Source: Rhodospirillales bacterium RIFCSPLOWO2_02_FULL_58_16
GTDB lineage: Bacteria; Pseudomonadota; Alphaproteobacteria; Rhodospirillales; 2-02-FULL-58-16
DNA: 39,663 nucleotides
Assembly (NCBI GenBank): GCA_001830425.1
Contig: MIAA01000049.1
Coordinates: forward strand, 1-39,663
Reading direction: 5' to 3'
Every line of letters begins with the position of its first letter. Within the stretch, counting starts at the first letter, position 1. Positions 8,662-17,872 of this stretch are shown piece after piece. The position numbers were made by a program, and so were the translations under genes. The notes beneath the pieces were generated by a model. It saw only the letters and a list, made by a program, of their open reading frames with translations, was not told where the DNA came from and made no database searches.

Positions 8662-9404
8662 GGCTCACATCCTTTGCTTCTATCGGCGGCGTATTCGGCC
8701 CAAAGATCAGGCCGGCGCGACCGCGTTATACTTTCCGCCCGGGCGAGACGCCAGGCTTGAATTTTTCCATGGTGGCCCGAGATCAGAACTTCCGGCGCCT
8801 CCCGGCCCTTCCATACCCGGGGCCGCGTGTATTGGGGATACTCAAGAAGTCCCCTCTCAAAACTTTCCTCCCTCAGCGACTCTTCCTTTCCCAGTACGCC
8901 CGGCAAAAGACGCAGACAGGCGTCGATCAACGCAATCGCCGCCGGTTCGCCGCCGGAAAGAACGAAATCGCCGAGACTCAGCTCTTCCGCATTTTGTGCC
9001 TCAAGCACCCGCTCGTCAACGCCTTCGAAGCGACCGCAGAGAACAACCATTCCCGGCCCTTTCGCCAATTCACGAACCCGCTTTTGCGTCAGCGGACGTC
9101 CGCGTGGCGTCAGGTAAATCAACGGCAAGGCGCCGGATATTTTTCCGGGCGAACCCATCGCCGACTCGATTGCAGCGTCCGTCACATCGGCGCGCATTAC
9201 CATTCCGGGTCCGCCGCCGAAAGGCGGGGCGTCAACGGAGCGGTGTTTATTGCGCGCAAAGTTGCGAATGTCCACTGTTTCCAGCGCCCAAACGCCATCT
9301 TTCAGCGCCTGACCGGCCAGCGAGCATTCCAGCGGTCCCGGAAACATCTCCGGGAACAGGGTCAAAACCTTGACCGTCCATGCGCTTGCCGCGTCCGTCG
9401 TCAC
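8658..9404 (-). CDS. trmD: tRNA (guanine37-N1)-methyltransferase
   Basis: TrmD is a SPOUT-fold enzyme that methylates G37 of tRNAs with SAM. The sequence shows [13 protein letters not shown], the [11 protein letters not shown] block, the knot region with [13 protein letters not shown] and [13 protein letters not shown], and the C-terminal [10 protein letters not shown]. At 248 residues the length is normal. A GTG start at 9404 overlaps the rimM stop (GTGA) and has GAGGAGG upstream. Confidence 0.97.
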   Translation of the reverse strand: MTTDAASAWTVKVLTLFPEMFPGPLECSLAGQALKDGVWALETVDIRNFARNKHRSVDAPPFGGGPGMVMRADVTDAAIESAMGSPGKISGALPLIYLTPRGRPLTQKRVRELAKGPGMVVLCGRFEGVDERVLEAQNAEELSLGDFVLSGGEPAAIALIDACLRLLPGVLGKEESLREESFERGLLEYPQYTRPRVWKGREAPEVLISGHHGKIQAWRLARAESITRSRRPDLWAEYAADRSKGCEP

Positions 9405-9937
9405 CTTTTTTCCTCCTCGTTCGCGTCCGGCAAGTCCGGAGGCGGATTGATCACTATCCGGCCTCCCTTCATATCCACCTTCGGCGCCGTCAGACGGGTG
9501 AAGGGGATCATCAGCGCCTCAATTTCCAGAATGGCGCCGGCGCCGAAATCATGAACCGCCTTCACCATCCCCAGCTTTTTGCCGTCAACCGACTCGGCGG
9601 CAAGGCCGATAAGGTCGGCATGGTAGTACTCATCCTCGCCGGGATCGGGCAGCGCCGTGCGGCGAATATAGAGCTTTACGCCCTTGAGCGTCTCGGCGGC
9701 GTTACGGTCATCCACCCCTTCTAAACGGGCGATCAGATGGTCCTTGCCGCGACCGGCGATTCGGACCTTAAAGGAACGCTTCTCCGTTTCGTCAAGCAAC
9801 GCTCCGTAGGCGCCGATAGCGGACGGATCGGCGGTGAAACTCTTCAGCCGCACCTCTCCCCGCAAGCCGTGCGCCCCGGAAATAACGCCGACGCAAATCA
9901 GACCGCCTATCGAAGGTTGTTTCTGTCGCTTAACCGT
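9401..9937 (-). CDS. rimM: 16S rRNA processing protein RimM, apparent ACG start
   Basis: RimM helps assemble the 30S head and binds S19. The PRC-barrel half is recognisable ([42 protein letters not shown]). The first standard start codon (TTG, 9865) lies inside the conserved [10 protein letters not shown] motif, so the real start must be upstream. The in-frame codons continue back as [21 protein letters not shown], a normal RimM N-terminus, to an ACG at 9937. That ACG is 7 bases after AGGAG, which overlaps the rpsP stop TAG. No ATG, GTG or TTG exists in between. I therefore place the start at ACG; a sequencing error in an ATG cannot be excluded. The 3-prime end overlaps trmD by four bases. 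Confidence 0.85.
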   Translation of the reverse strand, partial: TVKRQKQPSIGGLICVGVISGAHGLRGEVRLKSFTADPSAIGAYGALLDETEKRSFKVRIAGRGKDHLIARLEGVDDRNAAETLKGVKLYIRRTALPDPGEDEYYHADLIGLAAESVDGKKLGMVKAVHDFGAGAILEIEALMIPFTRLTAPKVDMKGGRIVINPPPDLPDANEEEKR

Positions 9938-9947
9938 GCTTTTTCTC

Positions 9948-10364
9948 CTATTCGGCGGGAGCTTCGGCGACCGGGGCTTCGGCTACGGGAGCTTCCACGA
10001 CCGGGGCTTCCGCCGCCGCCTTTGCCGCTTCCGCTTCTGCCGCGTTCTTCATGCGCTCCAGGGTCTTGGCCCTCGGCTTGCTCTTTTTGGTTTGTTCGTG
10101 GATCTCTGGCTTTTTCATAAAGCCGGCGTCGCTGAGGAATCTGGCGACGCGGTCGGTCGGCTGGGCGCCGACGCCGAGCCAGTAGGTAATCCGTTCATTC
10201 TTTAAAACAAGGCGCTCGGGATGATCCTTCGCCACCATCGGATTGTAGGCGCCGACCCTTTCGACATAGCGGCCGTCGCGGGGGCTGCGGGCGTCAGCCA
10301 CCACGATTCGATAAAAGGGGCTTTTCTTTGCGCCGCCACGGGATAAACGGATTTTTAATGCCAT
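9948..10364 (-). CDS. rpsP: 30S ribosomal protein S16 with Ala/Glu-rich tail
   Basis: The S16 core is clear: [40 protein letters not shown] and the [20 protein letters not shown] helix region. Residues 113-138 form a low-complexity tail built from repeated EAPV-A units, a common alphaproteobacterial extension. It lies 55 bases downstream of ffh and its stop codon provides part of the rimM ribosome-binding site. Confidence 0.97.
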   Translation of the reverse strand: MALKIRLSRGGAKKSPFYRIVVADARSPRDGRYVERVGAYNPMVAKDHPERLVLKNERITYWLGVGAQPTDRVARFLSDAGFMKKPEIHEQTKKSKPRAKTLERMKNAAEAEAAKAAAEAPVVEAPVAEAPVAEAPAE

Positions 10365-10419
10365 GTTGCTGCTTGGTCCTTCTGTTGGTTATTTGATAAA
10401 TTTACTTACATGTTCTAAA

Positions 10420-11802
10420 TCAGCGCATCGGCCCTCTGGGATGCCCCGTCGGAGGCATGAGGCCGGGCGGCATGCCGCCGCCGCGTCCCAGGCCTTTTTT
10501 GCTCATTTTGCTCATCTTTTTCATCATCGTCGACATCTGCATGAACTGTTTGAGCAGCCGGTTGACTTCCTGCACGGAAGTGCCGGAGCCGGAGGCGATG
10601 CGTCGCCGCCTGGACCCGTTGAGAAGATTGGAATTTTGTCTCTCGCTCAAGGTCATGGAGCGGATAATCGCCTGTTGGCGGGCGATCATCCTGTCATCGA
10701 TTTTAGCTTCCGAAATCTCCTTCTTCATCTTGTTGATTCCGGGGATCATGCCGAGCAGGCCTTCGAGGCTGCCCATATTGCGCAGTTGGCCCAGTTGTTC
10801 GGACATGTCATCCAGGGTGAACTTGCCCTTCATCATCTTGGCCGCCATCTTTTCGGCGTCTTCCTTGTCGATGGTTTCGGCGGCCTTTTCCACCAGACCT
10901 ACGATGTCGCCCATGCCGAGGATTCGTCCGGCGACGCGCTCGGCCTGGAAGGACTCCAGCGCATCCAGCTTCTCGCCGACGCCCATGAACTTGATGGGCC
11001 GGCCGGTGATTGACCTCATGGAAAGAGCGGCGCCGCCCCTTGCATCGCCGTCAACCCGCGTGAGAACGATGCCGGTGATCCCCACCTTGCCGTGGAATTC
11101 CTTGGCTATGTTGACGGCGTCCTGGCCGGTCATGGCGTCGGCGATCAGGAGAGTCTCGATGGGCTTTGTCGCGTTCTTGACGGCGATCAACTCGGCCATG
11201 AGTTGATCGTCGATATGCAGGCGGCCTGCGGTATCAAGGATCACTACGTCCATGCCTTCACGCCGTCCGGCGTCCATGGCCCGTTTGGCGATGGCTAACG
11301 GCTGTTCGCCGAAGATGACGGGAAGAACGGCGACTTCGGCCTGTTTGCCCAATACCGTCAACTGCTGCTGCGCCGCCGGGCGGTAGACGTCCAGAGACGC
11401 CATCAGCACCTTCTTTTTTTCACGGCTCTTGAGGCGCAGGCCCAGCTTGGCGCAGGTGGTGGTCTTGCCCGATCCCTGTAGGCCGATCATGAGAACGGCG
11501 ACCGGCGGGACTCCGACAAGATTGATGTCGTTTCCTTCGGTCCCCAGCATCTCCACCAGATGATCGTTGACGATCTTGATCACCATTTGACCGGGAGTGA
11601 CGCTACGCAGAACTTCCGAGCCGACGGCGCGCTCCATGGCCGAAGCTATGAAATCCTTGACCACGGGAAGAGCCACGTCGGCTTCAAGCAGAGCCGTGCG
11701 CACCTCATGCAACGCAGTGGAGACATCGGCCTCGGAAAGCGCGCCGCGCTTTCTCAGCTTGTCGAATATCTCGCCTAACCGATCACTCAGGCTATCAAAC
11801 AT
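10420..11802 (-). CDS. ffh: signal recognition particle protein Ffh
   Basis: This is the SRP54 GTPase that binds 4.5S RNA and signal sequences. The N domain opens with MFDSLSDRLGEIFDKL. G motifs are visible: GLQGSGKTTTCAKL, DTAGRLHIDD and TRVDGDARGGAAL. The Met-rich M domain follows (MMKKMSKMSKKGLG). I chose the ATG at 11802, which gives the standard MFDSL opening; a TTG at 11844 would add 14 non-conserved residues. It heads the minus-strand ribosomal-protein operon. A terminator-like hairpin lies in its leader. Confidence 0.97.
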   Translation of the reverse strand: MFDSLSDRLGEIFDKLRKRGALSEADVSTALHEVRTALLEADVALPVVKDFIASAMERAVGSEVLRSVTPGQMVIKIVNDHLVEMLGTEGNDINLVGVPPVAVLMIGLQGSGKTTTCAKLGLRLKSREKKKVLMASLDVYRPAAQQQLTVLGKQAEVAVLPVIFGEQPLAIAKRAMDAGRREGMDVVILDTAGRLHIDDQLMAELIAVKNATKPIETLLIADAMTGQDAVNIAKEFHGKVGITGIVLTRVDGDARGGAALSMRSITGRPIKFMGVGEKLDALESFQAERVAGRILGMGDIVGLVEKAAETIDKEDAEKMAAKMMKGKFTLDDMSEQLGQLRNMGSLEGLLGMIPGINKMKKEISEAKIDDRMIARQQAIIRSMTLSERQNSNLLNGSRRRRIASGSGTSVQEVNRLLKQFMQMSTMMKKMSKMSKKGLGRGGGMPPGLMPPTGHPRGPMR

Positions 11803-11842
11803 GGAGGTCGCCGCTTTTCCCTGAAAAAATGTCTTAAACAAC

Positions 11843-11875
11843 AAAAAACGCCGGTGCGCGAAACTCGCGGACCGG
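11843..11875 (-). terminator. terminator-like hairpin in the ffh leader
   Basis: Read on the minus strand, a 10-bp stem (9 of 10 paired; arms at 11866-11875 and 11851-11860) with a 5-base loop is followed by CG and six T at 11848-11843. It lies 41 bases upstream of the ffh ATG and inside its likely leader, while the gene beyond is on the opposite strand. It may be an attenuator. The remainder of 11876-12063 is non-coding as far as I can tell. Confidence 0.55.
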
Positions 11876-12063
11876 CGGCGCCCCGCAGGACGTCGTACCG
11901 AATCCGCGCACTCTATTGACGGCGCAAAGGCAAGTCAAGGGCGGGGTCGCCACCTTGACGACAGCACATGATATGTTGAGCCGCCCGCAAGATTCCCCCT
12001 TGCTTCCGGCTGCCGTTACCGTAAGAATCCGGGCGGCATTCATTATTGTCGTAAGGGGGCGTC

Positions 12064-14235
12064 ATGGGAGAGCCGGCTGACAAGACCGTTGACGAGCCTG
12101 AAAAGTCAAAAGCGGCGCCTGAGGGAGAACCGCGCAGGCGCATGAACAGGATGGCTCTCGCCATCGGTCTTTGCATGGCCGCCGTGATCGCCGGCGCCGT
12201 TTTCTTCTCCCTTAAATTCGTCGAAGACGAACGCCTGAGAAAACTCCAGGAATGGCAGACCATCCTGGGGATAGTCGCCGACAGCCGGGCGGCGTCGATC
12301 AATGAATGGGTAGACCAGAACTTCGCTTCCCTGCGTGAGTTGACGGAGAACGCCTCGCTCCAGCTTTACATGAGCGAACTTGCCATGGCCGAAGGCTCAG
12401 CGGCAGGTTCCGACGAACCGGCCCAGGCGTCATACTTGCGCAACCTGCTTATGGCGACGGCGGAACGGACGGGATTCAAGTCCCCCATGGCGACGGGAGA
12501 AATAGCCGCCAACGTGGAAAAGGTCGGCGTCGCCGGACTCGGCATCACCGACGCCGACGGCAAGGCCATCGTCAGCACATCAGACATGCCGCCGATCACC
12601 GGCAAGATTCGCAAGGCCATCGCCACCGCCCTTGACGGCGAACCGGCGATCATCGACGTCTACATGGGCGCCAGCAATCTGCCCACCATCGGCTTTGTTT
12701 TGCCGGTGTTCGGCATCCAGGACAGCGGCGCCGGCGCTCGCGGCATCGGCGCCGTCGTCGGGCTTCGCGTCATCGACAAAAGCCTCTTTGAAAGACTGAA
12801 GCAACTGGGCGACACGGCGCAAACCGCAGAGACCTACCTCGTCCGCTCCACCGGCGCGACGGTGGAATACATCTCCCCGCTGGCCGACGGAACGGAGCCG
12901 TTGAAGCGCTCACTGGCGCTTGACACGCCTGATCTGGCCGAGGCCTTCGCGCTGGAAAAACCCGGCGGCTTCGCCGTGAAGAAAAACTATGCCGCCAAAG
13001 ACGTGCTTGTAACGTCCAGGCCGCTGGCCGGCCTGCCTTGGGTCATTGTGCGCACGATTACCCGCGACGAGGCCCTGTCCGGCACCGAAACGCGCCTGAA
13101 GACCATCCTGATCGTCTTTGTTTTGATCATCGTCGGCGTCACCATCGCCATTATCGCCGTTTGGCGCCACGGAAGCTCGCTGCGCGCCACCGAAGCCCTT
13201 GAAAAAGCCCGCATCAATTCCGAGCGCTTCGAGAACATGACCAAGTTCATGAATGTGGTCACCAACAGCCAGCCGACCAAGATCGTCGCGGTCTCCGGCG
13301 ACGCCAGATACACCTTCGCCAACGAACCGGCCGCCAGGGGCACCGGCATCACGCCCAAGGAGATGATCGGCAAGACCATGGCCGCCGTCATGGGGCCTGT
13401 GCAGGCGGAGGCTTACGCCGAGATCAACCGCGACATCCTCGAACGTTTCGCCAGGGACAATAATGCTTCCGACGTCCGCGAGCAGCATTTTCACACCTTC
13501 GGCGAAGAGGGCGACGAAGACTTCGCGGTGATCAGGTCTGATCATATTCCGCTGCGCGGAGACCGGGATTTCCCCCCCGCCGTGCTGATGATCCTGGACG
13601 ACATAACCGACCTGACCAAAGAGCGCCGGCGCAGTGAAAACATGCTTAACCAGTTGATCAGCACCCTGGTCAGCGTGGTTGACCGTCGTGATCCGTTCTC
13701 GGCTCACCACTCCGAGCGGGTGGGAGAAGTGGCGAAAAGCATCGCCGAGGAAATGGGCGCTTCCAAAGAGGACGCCAAGACCGTCAGAATCGCCGGCAAG
13801 CTGATGAATTTGGGAAAAATCTTTATTCCCCCGGAGCTGCTGACCAAGGCCGACAAGCTGTCCCCCGAAGAGCGCAGTCTGGTGGAAAACAGCTATCTGG
13901 TCAGCGTCGATCTGCTGGAGAACGTCGATTTTGACGGCCCGGTGGTGGACACCATCCGCCAGTTGGGAGAGACCTGGGACGGAAGCGGGCCGCTGGGCAT
14001 GAAGCACGATGAAGTCCTGCTGCCCGCCCGCATCCTTTCCGTCGCCAACACCTTTGTCGGCATGGTCAGTCCCCGCGCCTACCGGGGCGCTTTGACCTTC
14101 GAGAAGGTGTCGATAATCATGCTCGACCAGTCAGGCAGCAAGTTCGACCGCAAGCCTGTTTCCGCCCTCATCAACTTCCTTGAAAACCGGGGAGGAATGG
14201 AAAAATGGGCGTACTTCCGCGAGAAGCCTATGTAA
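12064..14235 (+). CDS. membrane-bound sensor with PAS and degenerate HD-GYP domain
   Basis: The protein has 723 residues. After a polar N-terminus there is a membrane helix at about 30-51, an extracytoplasmic sensor region to about 345, and a second helix at about 347-368. A PAS-like domain follows (FENMTKFMNVVTNSQPTKI; FANEPAARGTG). The last 190 residues align with HD-GYP phosphodiesterases: RRDPFSAHHSERVGEVAKSI, then KLMNLGKIFIPPELLTKADK where LLHDIGKI is expected, then ETWDGSGPLGM for HERwDGSGYP, and ARILSVANTFVGMVSPRAYR. The His-Asp pair is Met581-Asn582 and the HHE triad is missing, so c-di-GMP hydrolysis is unlikely. I infer a signalling or scaffold role. It is monocistronic and overlaps the convergent ligase gene by 8 bases. 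Confidence 0.8.
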   Translation: MGEPADKTVDEPEKSKAAPEGEPRRRMNRMALAIGLCMAAVIAGAVFFSLKFVEDERLRKLQEWQTILGIVADSRAASINEWVDQNFASLRELTENASLQLYMSELAMAEGSAAGSDEPAQASYLRNLLMATAERTGFKSPMATGEIAANVEKVGVAGLGITDADGKAIVSTSDMPPITGKIRKAIATALDGEPAIIDVYMGASNLPTIGFVLPVFGIQDSGAGARGIGAVVGLRVIDKSLFERLKQLGDTAQTAETYLVRSTGATVEYISPLADGTEPLKRSLALDTPDLAEAFALEKPGGFAVKKNYAAKDVLVTSRPLAGLPWVIVRTITRDEALSGTETRLKTILIVFVLIIVGVTIAIIAVWRHGSSLRATEALEKARINSERFENMTKFMNVVTNSQPTKIVAVSGDARYTFANEPAARGTGITPKEMIGKTMAAVMGPVQAEAYAEINRDILERFARDNNASDVREQHFHTFGEEGDEDFAVIRSDHIPLRGDRDFPPAVLMILDDITDLTKERRRSENMLNQLISTLVSVVDRRDPFSAHHSERVGEVAKSIAEEMGASKEDAKTVRIAGKLMNLGKIFIPPELLTKADKLSPEERSLVENSYLVSVDLLENVDFDGPVVDTIRQLGETWDGSGPLGMKHDEVLLPARILSVANTFVGMVSPRAYRGALTFEKVSIIMLDQSGSKFDRKPVSALINFLENRGGMEKWAYFREKPM

Positions 14236-15616
14236 ATTCTGTTACCTCGCAAATGAAGTCGTGGAATTTGCCGGAGGCGTCTTTCGCGATCTCGCCGCAG
14301 TAGGCAAAGTTGACGGCGCATGAAGGGATGAACTTTTCCCTTACCCACTCCCGCAGCCTGTTTTCCTCCTTGACCGTAAGGCCGCGTTCCACGGCGAGGC
14401 GAACCTCAATGGTTTTCACACCCTTTTGGACAAACTGAAATTGCCGGATGGGGGCGATTTTAAGGAAGGATTTGATGCTGTCGCTGCTCAGCAGGGTGGC
14501 GCGTTTTTCACCGCTCGGCAGAACCAGCAAATTCTGTTCCCTGCCGATAATCCGCTTTAATGCCGGCAGCCCGCGTCCGCAAGGGCAGGCTTCCCCCACT
14601 TCCGCATAGTCGCCGATGTCATAGCGTAGAAGCGGCATGGCGAAGTTGTGCATCGGCGTGACGATAACCCTGCCCGTTTGACCGGGAGAACAGGCGTTCC
14701 CCTGATCGTCAAGTATCTCCACCATCGTCCCCTCGGACTGAACGTGGTAGCATTCATGGTCCGGGCATTGCAGGGCGATATAGCCGACTTCCCGCGAACT
14801 GTAGATATCGCACACCTCCACCCCCCAGGCCTCGCGGCAAAGCTCCCTGACCGGGGGAGTGACGACTTCCGATATGGCCTGAACCTTCCGCAGGTTCGGC
14901 AGCCTGATATTATTTTTCAGGCTGTATTCGGCCAGTTCCTTGATATTGCTGGGGAAAGAAAGGATGTATTGCGGATCCTGCCGCCCGAGCCAATCCATCT
15001 GCTGTTGCGCGGCGCAGGTGATGTTCAGGGTAACCGCCTTTCCGGCGCCGGGGACCGAGCCGGTGATTACTCCCCAGCGGCCGGCGCCGCCGCCGGGATA
15101 AGGCGCGTCGCCTTTTTTGGAGCTTCTGATCACCGCCATCTTCCCGGTCAGGTCGAAGCCCTGCCAGTTCTGGTTGCGCATGGTGAAGGCGTCGAAGAAA
15201 AGCATCGCCAGTTTCGATCTCATCACATGGACGGGTTTTCCGGTTGACCCGGAAGTAAAGATTCCCGACACCTTGCCGTGTCCCGGCGGCATCTTTTTGC
15301 TGTGCAACGCCGCGCCGGCCTGCTGGATATCCTTGCGGTAAAGGATCGGCAATTTTGCCCATTGCCGATCCGTGATCCGCCCTTTCGGATGAAGGCCGAC
15401 CCCGTCAAGCCGCTCGCGGTAAAACGGAACCGTTTGGTAGGCGTGGGTAAGCAATCGGCCCAACTGACGAAGTTGCAGCGAGCGGATATCTTTTTCCGGC
15501 AACCACTGGCTTTGCTCGAATTGGTATTGAAGCGCCATCAGCAGACGCACCCACCCTCCCGGCAGTGACGGCCATACATTTCCTTCAAAAGACGATTTGG
15601 GAACGAAGATGGGCAT
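14228..15616 (-). CDS. PaaK/CapK-like adenylate-forming ligase
   Basis: The 462-residue protein has the ATP-binding loop FTSGSTGKPV, the region SSREVGYIALQCPDHECYH, the TPMHNFAMPLLRYDIGDY block and a Cys pair in CPCGRGLPALKRIIGR. These are typical of phenylacetate-CoA ligase/CapK relatives, which activate carboxylates as adenylates. The substrate cannot be told. The ATG at 15616 lies 4 bases after the ratA stop, so the two genes are probably co-transcribed; a GTG at 15643 would overlap ratA. The Cys-rich segment may bind zinc, as in PaaK relatives. Confidence 0.8.
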   Translation of the reverse strand: MPIFVPKSSFEGNVWPSLPGGWVRLLMALQYQFEQSQWLPEKDIRSLQLRQLGRLLTHAYQTVPFYRERLDGVGLHPKGRITDRQWAKLPILYRKDIQQAGAALHSKKMPPGHGKVSGIFTSGSTGKPVHVMRSKLAMLFFDAFTMRNQNWQGFDLTGKMAVIRSSKKGDAPYPGGGAGRWGVITGSVPGAGKAVTLNITCAAQQQMDWLGRQDPQYILSFPSNIKELAEYSLKNNIRLPNLRKVQAISEVVTPPVRELCREAWGVEVCDIYSSREVGYIALQCPDHECYHVQSEGTMVEILDDQGNACSPGQTGRVIVTPMHNFAMPLLRYDIGDYAEVGEACPCGRGLPALKRIIGREQNLLVLPSGEKRATLLSSDSIKSFLKIAPIRQFQFVQKGVKTIEVRLAVERGLTVKEENRLREWVREKFIPSCAVNFAYCGEIAKDASGKFHDFICEVTEFT

Positions 15617-15620
15617 GAAA

Positions 15621-16052
15621 TTAACCGTAAATATCCCTGGCACGCTTTCTGAAGGCGGAGACCATGACCCGCACCGCTGTCTCGAACACCGCGCCGATCA
15701 TTTTTTGCAGCAGCCCGGAGCGGAACTCGAAATCGACGAAAAAATCGACCTCGCACTTTCCGCCCTCAACCTTATTGAAAATCCAGTGGTTGTTCAAATA
15801 CTTGAAGGGACCGTCGGCGTAGGAGACATCGATGCGTCCCGGTCTGTCCAGCTTCACCGTGGAGGTGAATCGTTCGCGGAAAATATTAAAGCCGATCACC
15901 ATGTCGGCGACCAACTCGTTTCCGTTTCTCTCGCGGATGCGCGTGGAGACGCACCACGGCAGGAACTCGGGGTATTTCTCGATGTCGGCGACCAGATCGA
16001 ACATTTGTTCGGGGGTATGGGAGAGAACCCGTTTTTCCGCATGGGTCGGCAT
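15621..16052 (-). CDS. RatA/COQ10-like START-domain protein
   Basis: This 143-residue SRPBCC-fold protein has the family blocks MPTHAEKRVLSHTPEQMFDLV, DIEKYPEFLPWCVSTRI, GFNIFRERFTSTV and FVDFEFRSGLLQKMIGAVFE. Bacterial members are annotated as RatA or as ubiquinone-binding COQ10 proteins; a quinone-related role seems more likely next to lipA and pdh genes. It starts 8 bases after the lipA stop, on the same strand. Confidence 0.9.
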   Translation of the reverse strand: MPTHAEKRVLSHTPEQMFDLVADIEKYPEFLPWCVSTRIRERNGNELVADMVIGFNIFRERFTSTVKLDRPGRIDVSYADGPFKYLNNHWIFNKVEGGKCEVDFFVDFEFRSGLLQKMIGAVFETAVRVMVSAFRKRARDIYG

Positions 16053-16060
16053 GGCGGCGG

Positions 16061-16960
16061 CTACCCGGCTTTACGCGCTGCGCACAGTTTCTCGAAGTCC
16101 TCGTCGGCGTGGTAGGACGAGCGGGTCAGCGGCGTGGACGCCACCATCAGGAAGCCCTTGGCCTCGCCCAGACGCCTGTATTCATCAAACTCATCAGGGG
16201 TGACGAAGCGTTCCACCGGCGCATGACGGGGAGTCGGTTGCAGGTATTGGCCGATAGTCAGAAAATCGACATTCGCCGAACGCAGGTCGTCCATCGCCTG
16301 AAGCGCCTCGCCCCGCTCTTCGCCGAGACCGACCATGATGCCCGACTTGGTGAAGATGTCCGGCGCCAGTTCCTTGGCCCGATCCAGCAGCCGCAGGGAA
16401 TGGAAATAACGCGCCCCCGGACGGATAACGGGATAAAGGCGCGGAACCGTCTCCAGATTATGGTTAAAGACATCGGGGCCGGCGGCGATGACCGCCGCCA
16501 ACGCCTCTTTCTTGTTGCGGAAGTCAGGCGTCAGCACTTCGATGGTGGTGGCGGGCGAGGTCTCGCGAATCCGCTCGATGCACCGCACGAACTGTCCCGC
16601 CCCGCCGTCCTCCAGATCATCCCGGTTGACCGAGGTGATCACCACATGCTTAAGGCCGAGCCTGGCGACGCTCAAGGCCAGATTGTCAGGCTCCAGAGGG
16701 TCAACAGGGGACGGCTTGCCGGTCTTGACGTTGCAAAAGGCGCAGGCGCGGGTGCATGTAGCGCCGAGGATCATCACCGTGGCGTGTTTCCTCGACCAGC
16801 ATTCCGCGATGTTGGGACATGCCGCCTCCTCGCAGACGGTGTTGAGACGATGCTCGCGCAACAGTTCGCGGGTTTCACCGTAAGCCTTGGCCACCGGCGC
16901 CCTGACGCGGATCCACGGAGGCTTGCGCAACGCCGTCTTGAGGGGGCGGATATTCTTCAT
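16061..16960 (-). CDS. lipA: lipoyl synthase
   Basis: LipA is a radical-SAM enzyme that inserts two sulfurs into protein-bound octanoyl groups to make the lipoyl cofactor of PDH and similar complexes. The auxiliary cluster ligands are Cys43, Cys48 and Cys54 ([12 protein letters not shown]). The radical-SAM ligands are Cys69, Cys73 and Cys76 (CTRACAFC). The C-terminal RSSYHADE motif is present. The ATG at 16960 overlaps the arsM stop (ATGA) and gives 299 residues. Its place in the PDH operon fits its substrate: the lipoyl domain of E1-beta is the only one encoded here. Confidence 0.97.
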   Translation of the reverse strand: MKNIRPLKTALRKPPWIRVRAPVAKAYGETRELLREHRLNTVCEEAACPNIAECWSRKHATVMILGATCTRACAFCNVKTGKPSPVDPLEPDNLALSVARLGLKHVVITSVNRDDLEDGGAGQFVRCIERIRETSPATTIEVLTPDFRNKKEALAAVIAAGPDVFNHNLETVPRLYPVIRPGARYFHSLRLLDRAKELAPDIFTKSGIMVGLGEERGEALQAMDDLRSANVDFLTIGQYLQPTPRHAPVERFVTPDEFDEYRRLGEAKGFLMVASTPLTRSSYHADEDFEKLCAARKAG

Positions 16961-17766
16961 AGGACTGGCTTTACCGCCTTGATGACGGCCGAGACCACAT
17001 AGTTTTCGATGCCGCGCCCCGGCGCCCATTCCTTGATCGTCATGCGGCTTTCTTCCTTAGTCTTGATATCAATGCCGATGAAACCGGCAGCGGCAAGCCA
17101 GCCGGATAATTGGTCTATGGCGGCGCACCCGGAAATACAGCCGCACAGCAATTCGGCATCGTTCTTGAACTCGTCGGGCAGTTCCGCCGTAGCCACCACG
17201 TCGGATATGGCCAACCGCCCCCCCGGCTTCAGGACGCGGAAGGCCTCGCGCAATGCCTGCGGCTTGTTCGGAGAAAGGTTAAGGACGCAGTTGGAGATGA
17301 TGACATCGGCGGTATTGTCGGCCGCCGGCAGGTTTTCGATCTCGCCGAGGCGGAACTCGACGTTGCCGTAGCCGATCCTGCGGGCGTTGTCGCGGGCCTT
17401 CTTCAGCATTTCCGGAGTCATGTCGATGCCGATGACGCGCCCTTCCTTGCCCACCCTTCCGGCGGCGAGGAAGCAATCGATGCCGCCGCCGCTGCCCAGA
17501 TCGATGACCGTCTCGCCCGGCTTCATGGCGGCGATGGCGGCGGGGTTGCCGCAGCCCAGGCCCATGTTGGAACCTTCGGGCAGGGAAGCAAGTTCATCAT
17601 CGCTATAGCCGAAAGCCTTCGCCAAATCCTCGGCGGACGGAGTTTTCGCGCCGCAACAGGATGACGATTCAGGCAGGCAACACCCGGAATTGGTGGCCCC
17701 GGAGGCGATGGCGGCATAGGACCGGCGCACGCTGTCATGGACTGCTTCGGCGGTTTCCCCGGTCAT
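16957..17766 (-). CDS. arsM: arsenite S-adenosylmethionine methyltransferase
   Basis: ArsM methylates As(III) with SAM. The SAM motif [15 protein letters not shown], the post-motif [13 protein letters not shown] and the loop [16 protein letters not shown] are clear. Family Cys residues lie in [10 protein letters not shown] and [10 protein letters not shown], and a Cys-rich N-terminus ([12 protein letters not shown]) may also bind arsenic. The protein has 269 residues. AGGGAG precedes the ATG. It lies between lpd and lipA with a four-base overlap on lipA, which is not its usual ars-operon context, and no arsR or transporter is in the window. Confidence 0.9.
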   Translation of the reverse strand: MTGETAEAVHDSVRRSYAAIASGATNSGCCLPESSSCCGAKTPSAEDLAKAFGYSDDELASLPEGSNMGLGCGNPAAIAAMKPGETVIDLGSGGGIDCFLAAGRVGKEGRVIGIDMTPEMLKKARDNARRIGYGNVEFRLGEIENLPAADNTADVIISNCVLNLSPNKPQALREAFRVLKPGGRLAISDVVATAELPDEFKNDAELLCGCISGCAAIDQLSGWLAAAGFIGIDIKTKEESRMTIKEWAPGRGIENYVVSAVIKAVKPVL

Positions 17767-17780
17767 TGATATCTCCCTAG

Positions 17781-17793
17781 TGGAGTGACTCCA
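17781..17793. promoter_or_regulatory. palindromic site upstream of arsM
   Basis: TGGAGTGACTCCA is a 6+1+6 perfect inverted repeat 14 bases before the arsM start. The TGGAGT..ACTCCA arms resemble dyads bound by MerR-family metal regulators. No regulator gene is nearby, so this is only a candidate operator. Confidence 0.3.
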
Positions 17794-17831
17794 ACAAATA
17801 TTTCCCGCGCTTTACGCAATTCAACCCCTCC

Positions 17832-17858
17832 TAACCTCCCCTTGGCAAGGGGAGGTTA
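17832..17858. repeat. REP-like palindrome between lpd and arsM
   Basis: Two perfect 12-bp arms (taacctcccctt / aaggggaggtta) are separated by ggc. No T-run follows on the minus strand, so it looks like a dispersed palindromic repeat more than an intrinsic terminator, although it could lower read-through from lpd into arsM-lipA. Confidence 0.55.
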
Positions 17859-17872
17859 ACTCCCCGATCTCC

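Noticed and set aside
17832-17858. Intrinsic terminator for lpd
   Set aside because: The hairpin is strong but no T-run follows on the minus strand; it fits a dispersed palindrome better.
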